From positions 1 through 10,684 of the forward strand of contig JAIRXY010000163.1 of NCBI GenBank assembly GCA_031268055.1: a stretch of DNA of 10,684 nucleotides, in the 5' to 3' direction. The DNA is from Prevotellaceae bacterium. Lineage in GTDB: Bacteria > Bacteroidota > Bacteroidia > Bacteroidales > UBA932. The notes below the pieces were generated by a model. The model was given only the letters and a program-made list of their open reading frames with translations. It was not told the DNA's origin and did not search any database. Position numbers and translations under genes: made by a program. Shown here piece after piece: positions 6,046-10,684 of this stretch; the stretch's first letter is position 1; every line of letters begins with the position of its first letter.

Positions 6046-7062
6046 ATGAAACTTCTATTTATTGGCGGGACGGGTACCATTAGCACGGCTATTTCCCGCG
6101 CAGCGCTTGCCGAGGGGCATGAGCTTTACCTTATCAACCGCGGCAACAGGAACAGCCTCCTTCCCGAAGGGGTAACGCCGCTGGTGGCCGATATTAACGA
6201 CGAGCAAAAGGTAGCAGCCCTAATCAAAGATTTAAGCTTTGACGCTGTTGCCGATTTTATAGCTTTTGTGCCGGAGCATCTGGAGCGCGATTACCGGCTG
6301 TTTAAGGGTAAGACAAAGCAGCTGGTGTTTATCAGCTCAGCGTCGGCATACCAGAAGCCGCTGTCGGATTACCGAATATCGGAGGGTACGCCGCTTGCCA
6401 ACCCGCTTTGGAAATATTCGCGCGACAAAATTGCCTGCGAAGATTACCTGACGCACCTGTACCGCACCGAAGGATTTCCGGTGACCATTGTTCGCCCGAG
6501 CCACACCTACTGCGAAACCTCCATCCCGCTTGGGGTGCACGGCGCAAAGGGCAGCTGGCAGGTGGTAAAACGAATGTTGGAGGGAAAGCCGGTGATTATC
6601 CACGGCGACGGTACCTCGCTCTGGACAATGACCGATAGCCGCGATTTTGCAAAGGCTTTCATCGGGTTGCTGGGCAACATTCACGCTATCGGCGAGGTTG
6701 TGCAAATTACCTCGGACGAAACGCTTACGTGGAATCAGATTTACGAGTGCATTGCGCGTGCGCTAAACGTACCCCTGCGCGCAGCCCACGTCTCGTCGGA
6801 GATGCTGGCTGCCTGTAGCGCCTACGATTTTGTTGGCGGGCTTATTGGAGATAAGGCAAATTCCGTTGTGTTTGACAATGCTAAGCTGAAGCGTCTGGTG
6901 CCCGGCTTTACGGCAACAATTCGTTTTGACCAAGGAATAAAGAGAACGATTGACTACATTCTTGCGCACAAGGAACTCCAGCAGCCCGATGAGGAGTTCG
7001 ACGCATGGTGCGACAAAGTTATTGCTGCGGTAGAAAAAGCTGTAAAAGAAATTAGGGGCTGA
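6046..7062 (+). CDS. Extended SDR, NAD-dependent epimerase/dehydratase-like
   Basis: A 338-residue Rossmann-fold protein of the extended short-chain dehydrogenase/reductase superfamily. The N-terminal dinucleotide-binding motif is GGTGTIS (7-13) after one beta strand, followed by an LINRGN segment (29-34). The catalytic-type serine region is ISSASAY (96-102), and the YxxxK pair is Y124/K128 in KYSRDK. RPSHTY follows, the usual conserved stretch after the active site. The GGTGxIS form and the NRGN stretch recall the atypical SDR group that includes plant CSP41-like proteins, so a nucleotide-sugar epimerase role is not assured. Substrate unknown. No signal peptide, so cytoplasmic. It is transcribed alone, divergent from uxaC, which hints at sugar or uronate metabolism but does not prove it. 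The ATG at 6046 places the Rossmann motif at residue 7, as expected. Confidence 0.85.
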   Translation: MKLLFIGGTGTISTAISRAALAEGHELYLINRGNRNSLLPEGVTPLVADINDEQKVAALIKDLSFDAVADFIAFVPEHLERDYRLFKGKTKQLVFISSASAYQKPLSDYRISEGTPLANPLWKYSRDKIACEDYLTHLYRTEGFPVTIVRPSHTYCETSIPLGVHGAKGSWQVVKRMLEGKPVIIHGDGTSLWTMTDSRDFAKAFIGLLGNIHAIGEVVQITSDETLTWNQIYECIARALNVPLRAAHVSSEMLAACSAYDFVGGLIGDKANSVVFDNAKLKRLVPGFTATIRFDQGIKRTIDYILAHKELQQPDEEFDAWCDKVIAAVEKAVKEIRG

Positions 7063-7095
7063 GCGCGGAAAACACAATGCTGAGCGCGAAAAACA
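7058..7095. repeat. Near-perfect 17-bp direct repeat over the SDR stop codon
   Basis: Bases 7058-7074 and 7079-7095 are identical except for one G/A difference (gctgagcgcg-g/a-aaaaca), a 21-base period. The first copy contains the SDR stop codon TGA (7060-7062). It looks like a local duplication in the 59-base gap between convergent genes. I see no terminator with a T-run in this gap for either gene. Confidence 0.7.
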
Positions 7096-7121
7096 GATAG
7101 GCTGCCGTATTCGAAAATTTC

Positions 7122-7829
7122 TCACTCCTCGATTGAAATCTCCACTCTTCTGTTCTTTGCTCTGTTTTGCTCAGAGGTGTTTGGAGCTAATGGCTGAGAC
7201 TGCCCGTAGGCGTCTATGCTTATGCGCTTGGCGCTTATTCCGGCTTGCTGCAGATAGGCAGCGGCAGCTTCGGCGCGCTTTCGGCTGAGGCGCATGTTAA
7301 CCGACGGCCCGCTCCTATCGCACGTGTGCCCCGACAGGGTGACGCGGGCGCTTTTGTTGCGCTTCAAGGTAGCGGCAACCCTCGCCAGCTCTTTTTTTGC
7401 TGCGGGGCTTAGCTGCCATGAGGCATACTGAAAAAAAATATTGTCGCCGTCCTGCTCGTCGTAGTCGCCACCCTCATCGTCAAGCTCGTCGTCCGCCTCG
7501 CCGTAGTCAGCTGACGTTCGCTTTCCAGCTTTTGTCGCTTGTCGCCTATCGCTTTTGCTCGTGCTTTTCCCTGCGCTTTGAGCCTTACTTTTATTGGCGT
7601 TGGCGCCGGCATTTTGGGGCGATGCAGGCGCAACGGGCGCAACGCTTTTTTCCTCTTCAGCCGAAGAATTTTCTAAATCATCACGAAGCTCTGCTATGGG
7701 TCTTTCATCTTCGCTATCATCATCTCTGGTAATTTCCTTTTGCGCAGCGCACGCTGCCAACAGGCCAAAAATGGCCAAGAAGGAAAGCTTCTTTAAAGCC
7801 GAAAAAATATGGGGAAAAACAACCAGCAT
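7122..7829 (-). CDS. OmpA-domain lipoprotein (Pal-like)
   Basis: A 235-residue envelope protein predicted to be anchored by lipid and to bind peptidoglycan non-covalently. Residues 1-26 are a signal peptide with KK (13-14), a hydrophobic core and lipobox LAAC, giving lipidated C27. Residues about 30-128 form a low-complexity linker: acidic stretches, an Ala/Pro/Lys/Ser region and a second Asp/Glu-rich run (about 111-128). The OmpA C-terminal domain spans about 130-235, with GHTCD (167-171), NMRLSRKRAEAAAAYL (178-193; R185 in the usual peptidoglycan-contact position), DAYGQSQP and NRRVEI near the end. D171 is the likely diaminopimelate contact, with the extra Cys seen in many Bacteroidetes homologues. 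It is longer than classical Pal because of the linker, and no tol genes are near. The ATG at 7829 is the only start that keeps the signal peptide. Confidence 0.88.
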   Translation of the reverse strand: MLVVFPHIFSALKKLSFLAIFGLLAACAAQKEITRDDDSEDERPIAELRDDLENSSAEEEKSVAPVAPASPQNAGANANKSKAQSAGKSTSKSDRRQATKAGKRTSADYGEADDELDDEGGDYDEQDGDNIFFQYASWQLSPAAKKELARVAATLKRNKSARVTLSGHTCDRSGPSVNMRLSRKRAEAAAAYLQQAGISAKRISIDAYGQSQPLAPNTSEQNRAKNRRVEISIEE

Positions 7830-7888
7830 ACGGAGCTATATAGTTTGGGATTCAACAAAATTGCGCTACTATATTTTTATGACGATTA

Positions 7889-7920
7889 CAAAAGTACAAA
7901 AATATGTTGAATATCTTCAA
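7889..7920 (-). promoter_or_regulatory. Promoter for the OmpA lipoprotein gene
   Basis: On the minus strand TACTTTTG at 7896-7889 is an exact TAnnTTTG box, with TTG at 7920-7918, 21 bases upstream. The transcript would start near 7882, leaving a leader of about 50 bases before the ATG at 7829. Confidence 0.5.
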
Positions 7921-8042
7921 TCAAAACTTTGCGCCTCTCGGTATTGCGCCGCATAATATTTCTATAGCATTGATAGATAACAGCAAATATTATTTTTGAG
8001 AAAAATAATATTATCCGTTCATAAATAATTTTTTTCAGGGTA

Positions 8043-8072
8043 TTGCATTAATGATTTTTTATGCTACTTTTG
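8043..8072 (+). promoter_or_regulatory. Strong Bacteroidota-type promoter for the polyamine genes
   Basis: TTG (8043-8045), 19 bases, then TACTTTTG (8065-8072): both elements and the spacing fit the Bacteroidota sigma factor consensus, making this the best promoter in the window. Transcription should start near 8079. The first coding start on this strand that I trust is at 8500, so the leader would be about 420 bases. The promoter is divergent from that of the OmpA gene, 123 bases away. Confidence 0.6.
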
Positions 8073-8078
8073 CACCCT

Positions 8079-8208
8079 AACAATTTCTAAAAGAGAACTT
8101 CTCTAAAGAAATACAACATTCTCAAAGCCTGATGTTTAAATCAAGAACGTCAGGTGCGAGAATAAAGGTCAATTTTTGTTTTTTCGGGTTATCAACCTGT
8201 TTTTTTTT
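8079..8208 (+). ncRNA. Structured leader or small RNA ending in a terminator
   Basis: From the predicted transcript start the RNA can form three hairpins. The first is a two-part stem at 8083-8112 (6 bp 8083-8088/8107-8112, then 5 bp 8092-8096/8100-8104). The second is a 7-bp stem 8128-8134/8148-8154 with one G-U pair. The third is the terminator at 8185-8208. Bases 8151-8155 (CAGGT), in the 3' arm of hairpin two, are also complementary to 8195-8199 (ACCTG), in the 3' arm of the terminator, so hairpin two and an antiterminator pairing would exclude each other. This fits either an attenuated leader of the decarboxylase gene or a free small RNA of about 130 bases. No known riboswitch class was recognised. 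Confidence 0.4.
8185..8208 (+). terminator. Intrinsic terminator within the decarboxylase leader
   Basis: The stem cgggtt (8185-8190) pairs with aacctg (8194-8199) through six pairs, one of them G-U, around a three-base loop. It is followed immediately by nine T (8200-8208). It lies about 290 bases before the decarboxylase start and about 110 bases after the predicted transcript start. Confidence 0.55.
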
Positions 8209-8499
8209 GAACAGTAAAATTAAAATGAAAAGCCTTTACTCACGCTGCTTCCTTTTGAACGGCAAGCTTATTCTGATCATGTACAGGAATGTTGTACTAT
8301 GCTCCCTCTTGGCGAGCATAGCGGTGCGCTTCAATATCTGACAAGCCACCTCAAGCAAGCGTAACTATACATAGTACCAAATAATGATGCCTCCGTTAAG
8401 AGGGGTGTGTTGTTTAGCGGTTGTCCCCATGCACATGCGCATCAAGGCAGCCACCAAGTAAAGTAGAGTATTCACCAATTTATATTTTATGAGCTGAAA
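8209..8499. other. Rest of the decarboxylase leader, no clear gene
   Basis: A hairpin with an 8-bp stem (8297-8304 ctatgctc with 8314-8321 gagcatag, 9-base loop) is preceded by a weaker one (gtaca 8281-8285 with tgtac 8293-8297) that competes for the same bases. A 38-codon frame (ATG 8225 to TGA 8341) has a typical A-rich Bacteroidota upstream sequence and three Arg codons, but no similarity I recognise; it could be a leader peptide or chance. A two-codon ATG-AGC-TGA (8489-8497) ends just before the decarboxylase ATG. No second convincing promoter is visible. Confidence 0.4.
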
Positions 8500-9132
8500 A
8501 TGAAGAACCAAACCATTAATCCGATAGCTACGGGAGCTGAAAGGGAGATGCAAGGAATTGCGTCGGGAGCAGGCATGCAGGTTTTGTCCGGAGGGCAGGC
8601 AAAGGGCATTACGCTGGGCTGCCGCATTCCCAAAGACTACTTTGAAACGCGCGGAAAAGGCGAGAGCGATATTGCAGTACATGCGGGCTCCTACCACCTT
8701 GCGCTCAAAGATGCCAACATCGAAAAATACAACATTATGACCTACTCTTCCATACTTCCCGGCATAGCTACCTTAGTGCCGCAACCTGCGGATATGGCGC
8801 ACGGATGCGTGGTGGAATCTATCATGAGCACCTGTACTGTGAGCCAAGGAGATAGGGGAACGGCCGGCATCGTATACGGCTGGCTCTACAACCGCAAAAC
8901 CAACGAAAAGTACGGCGGGCTGGTATGCGAAAACTATGGCGACTATAGCCCCGATGATCTGAAATCGCTGCTGCTGTTAAGCCTCAACGAACTGTACGTG
9001 AATGGATTTGAGGAAGACTACAGGCTGGAAGAGATTAAATACCTCCACGAAACAATTACTCCGCAAAAAAAGTACGGCACTGCGCTCGTATCGCTCTGCT
9101 TTACATCGTACTACCATCCGGTTTTGGGCTAA
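8500..9132 (+). CDS. Pyruvoyl-dependent arginine decarboxylase
   Basis: Converts L-arginine to agmatine and CO2, using a pyruvoyl group made from its own chain instead of PLP. The 210-residue proenzyme has the self-cleavage site in TYSSILPG: cleavage between S83 and S84 would give a beta chain (1-83) and an alpha chain starting with pyruvoyl. Aligned by eye to the Methanocaldococcus jannaschii enzyme (ISSIMPP), N78 matches its conserved Asn upstream of the site. E144 in GLVCENYGDYS matches the catalytic glutamate of GLIMEYEG. Length is greater than the archaeal (about 165) and similar to the chlamydial AaxB (about 195) enzymes, mostly from an N-terminal extension of about 30 residues. Cytoplasmic. 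It is the first gene behind a long structured leader, and the DHS-like gene follows after 92 bases without a promoter, so co-transcription is likely. A biosynthetic role is favoured by that neighbour; no arginine-agmatine antiporter is in view. Confidence 0.88.
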   Translation: MKNQTINPIATGAEREMQGIASGAGMQVLSGGQAKGITLGCRIPKDYFETRGKGESDIAVHAGSYHLALKDANIEKYNIMTYSSILPGIATLVPQPADMAHGCVVESIMSTCTVSQGDRGTAGIVYGWLYNRKTNEKYGGLVCENYGDYSPDDLKSLLLLSLNELYVNGFEEDYRLEEIKYLHETITPQKKYGTALVSLCFTSYYHPVLG

Positions 9133-9224
9133 GCGGGAGGAATCTTTTTGAATCCTGAGCGAGCCAAGTGCACAAAGCAGAGTTGAACGAAATACGAAGT
9201 CTCTAAAAAAATTATATAATAGCA

Positions 9225-10265
9225 ATGTCCAAGCAACCCAAAAGTTCGCTGCTCAACGAAGTGGTGAAGCATGTAGATATAAAAAAAATCAATAGCGTTG
9301 AAATCGTTGACGCCATGCGCAGCATGTCGTTTGCCTCGCGCGAAGCCGCTCGCGCCGCAGATATTTTGCAAATGATGGTGAAAGAATCCTCGTGCAGCAA
9401 CATCCTCACGCTTGCAGGCAGCACCAGCGCCGGCGGCTGCATGCAGGTGTACGTAGACATGGTGCAGTGCAACATGGTGGATGCCGTGGTGTCCACCGGC
9501 GCCTCCATCATTGACATGGACTTTTTTGAAGCGCTCGGCTACAAGCACTACAAAGGTACGCAGCACGTGGACGACGCAGCGCTGCGCAGCCTCTACATCG
9601 ACCGCATTTACGACACCTACATCGACGAAGAAGAGCTGCAAGCGTGCGACGCTGCCATTAAGGCAATAGCAGATACGCTTGAGCCGCGCCCGTACTCGTC
9701 GCGCGAGTTCATCGCCGAAATAGGAAAATGGCTTACCCTGAATGCAAAGAAAAAAGAATCGCTCATCCAAACCTGCTACGAGAAGAACGTCCCTATTTTT
9801 GTGCCGGCGTTCTCCGATTGCAGCGCTGGCTTTGGCTTAGTGATGCACCAAACGGAGCGCATAAAGAAGGGGCAGCCTTACGTTACCATTGACTCCGTGG
9901 CCGACTTTCGGGAGCTGACCGACGTTAAGATTGCCGCCGAGGTAACAGGGTTGTTCATGGTGGGCGGCGGCGTGCCCAAAAACTTTGCCCAAGACACGGT
10001 GGTTTGCGCCGAGTGCCTGGGCAAGAATGTTCCCATGCACAAGTACGCTGTGCAAATCACGGTGGCCGACGTGCGCGACGGCGCGTGCTCCAGCTCTACG
10101 CTCAAGGAGGCCAGCAGCTGGGGAAAAGTTGATACCGTATACGAACAAATGGTATACGCCGAAGCCACCACCGTAGTGCCGCTCATAGCCAGCTACGCCT
10201 ACCATAAGGGCGATTGGGAAAAGCGCAAGCCCAAAAATTACGCTAAGCTGTTTTTGGCTAAATAA
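9225..10265 (+). CDS. Deoxyhypusine synthase-like NAD-dependent aminobutyltransferase homologue
   Basis: A 346-residue member of the deoxyhypusine synthase (DHS) family. DHS uses NAD to take the aminobutyl group of spermidine and attach it to a lysine of eIF5A; plant homospermidine synthase arose from it and uses putrescine as acceptor. Bacteria have no eIF5A, so the acceptor here is unknown, probably a small polyamine. Seen here: the Rossmann-like NAD region AGSTSAGG (64-71), NMVDAVVSTGAS (83-94), PAFSDCSAG (194-202; D198 aligned to human D243), GGGVPKNF (247-254), and EASSWGKVD (295-303), in which K301 corresponds to the imine-forming Lys329 of human DHS, W299 to W327 and E295 to E323. Human H288 and D316, both spermidine contacts, align with F254 and C288. 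Residues 308-326 keep the closing helix. Cytoplasmic. The preceding decarboxylase makes agmatine, pointing to polyamine synthesis. Confidence 0.85.
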   Translation: MSKQPKSSLLNEVVKHVDIKKINSVEIVDAMRSMSFASREAARAADILQMMVKESSCSNILTLAGSTSAGGCMQVYVDMVQCNMVDAVVSTGASIIDMDFFEALGYKHYKGTQHVDDAALRSLYIDRIYDTYIDEEELQACDAAIKAIADTLEPRPYSSREFIAEIGKWLTLNAKKKESLIQTCYEKNVPIFVPAFSDCSAGFGLVMHQTERIKKGQPYVTIDSVADFRELTDVKIAAEVTGLFMVGGGVPKNFAQDTVVCAECLGKNVPMHKYAVQITVADVRDGACSSSTLKEASSWGKVDTVYEQMVYAEATTVVPLIASYAYHKGDWEKRKPKNYAKLFLAK

Positions 10266-10373
10266 AAAAATAGCGCTCACTACCACAACAATTTAATATC
10301 CGTCAACAGCCTGCTGAGTTGTGAAGGTGTATGCAATTTTTTGTTCAAAATTTTTTTTACACAAAAAAATGTT

Positions 10374-10381
10374 TATTTTTG
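10374..10381 (+). promoter_or_regulatory. Possible -7 box for the aldose epimerase gene
   Basis: TATTTTTG fits TAnnTTTG exactly and lies 27 bases before the ATG at 10409. No TTG sits at the right distance; the nearest (10341-10343) is 30 bases upstream, and a T-run (10351-10358) occupies the -33 position. With no clear terminator after 10265, read-through from the DHS-like gene remains possible. Confidence 0.3.
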
Positions 10382-10408
10382 GCAAATTTTTATCATCACC
10401 ATCATACC

Positions 10409-10684
10409 ATGAATTGGAAATTTATAAACCTCGCAGCCATCGTAGCAGTAGGAATGTGCTCATGTGGCAGCAGCAAAACAAGCGGCAAAATGGAAATAAC
10501 GAAAGAACCATTTGGCCAGTACAACAACCAGCAGGTTGACCTCTACACCCTCGCCAACGGGCAGGGCATGAAGCTGAAAATAACCACCTACGGTGGCGCT
10601 ATTACGGAGCTGTGGACGCCCGACAGAGACGGCGTAAGCGGCAACATCACGCTTGGCTTTCCGTCGCTCGACGGCTACCGTAGC
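10409..10684 (+). CDS. galM: Aldose 1-epimerase (mutarotase), lipoprotein form, 3' end outside window
   Basis: The frame opens with ATG at 10409 and is still open at the window edge (92 codons seen). The first 18 residues form a short lipoprotein signal peptide (MNWKF, then a hydrophobic core LAAIVAVGM) ending in CSC, with C19 the likely lipidated residue (Ser at -1) and C17 a less likely alternative. After a Ser/Lys-rich spacer the galactose mutarotase domain begins at about residue 31: EPFGQYNNQQVDLYTLANGQGMKLKI, then TTYGGAITELWTPDRDG (about 59-75) and NITLGFPSLDGY, the characteristic N-terminal strands of GalM proteins. The catalytic His and Glu lie beyond the edge. The enzyme interconverts alpha and beta anomers of aldoses; with a lipoprotein signal it would act outside the inner membrane. 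It starts 143 bases after the DHS-like gene. Confidence 0.9.
   Translation, partial: MNWKFINLAAIVAVGMCSCGSSKTSGKMEITKEPFGQYNNQQVDLYTLANGQGMKLKITTYGGAITELWTPDRDGVSGNITLGFPSLDGYRS

Noticed and set aside
8481-8488. TATATTTT as a second promoter directly before the decarboxylase
   Set aside because: It lacks the final G of TAnnTTTG and would start transcription at the coding start itself, giving a leaderless message. The promoter at 8043-8072 is far better.
9129-9770. 213-codon minus-strand frame over the DHS-like gene
   Set aside because: It is opposite a conserved gene with intact catalytic motifs, and its His/Val/Ala-rich translation shows no domain.

Overview
The window looks like a piece of a Bacteroidota (probably Bacteroidales) chromosome. 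Several promoters match the Bacteroidota pattern (-7 box TAnnTTTG, with TTG about 19-22 bases upstream). Starts lack Shine-Dalgarno sequences and have A/T-rich leaders. The proteins (KdgK with GGGD in place of GAGD, OmpA lipoprotein with GHTCD, lipoprotein aldose epimerase) fit that phylum. This taxonomic call is inference from motifs, not from a database search.

Left part (1-5574). The window opens with the last 31 codons of a + strand gene, possibly the glutamate synthase large subunit. A 338-base gap follows, holding two terminator hairpins and a perfect 25-bp inverted repeat. Then comes a minus-strand hexuronate catabolism cluster, in transcription order: uxaC (glucuronate/galacturonate isomerase), kdgK (2-keto-3-deoxygluconate kinase), a 77-aa unknown protein, eda (KDPG aldolase) and an ExuT-like MFS transporter. 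Together they cover uptake, the first isomerisation and the last two steps to pyruvate plus glyceraldehyde-3-phosphate. The middle steps (fructuronate/tagaturonate reductases, mannonate/altronate dehydratases) must be encoded elsewhere.

Middle (5575-7829). A 471-base divergent intergenic region contains a heptamer tandem repeat and a degenerate 9-bp-periodic element. It separates uxaC from a + strand extended SDR (NAD-dependent epimerase/dehydratase-like) of unknown substrate. Convergent to that gene is a minus-strand OmpA-domain lipoprotein.

Right part (7830-10684). A 670-base region holds the OmpA-gene promoter and a strong divergent + promoter. The + promoter is followed by a structured leader of about 420 bases with an early intrinsic terminator. 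Downstream lie a pyruvoyl-dependent arginine decarboxylase (self-cleaving Ser-Ser) and, 92 bases on, a bacterial deoxyhypusine synthase-like protein with the catalytic lysine conserved. The pair suggests an agmatine-based polyamine route. The window ends inside a lipoprotein aldose 1-epimerase (galM-like).

The observations most worth following are the decarboxylase/DHS-like pair with altered substrate-pocket residues, its possible attenuator leader, and the two copies of the nonamer-periodic element. I saw no rRNA, tRNA, CRISPR array or insertion sequence.
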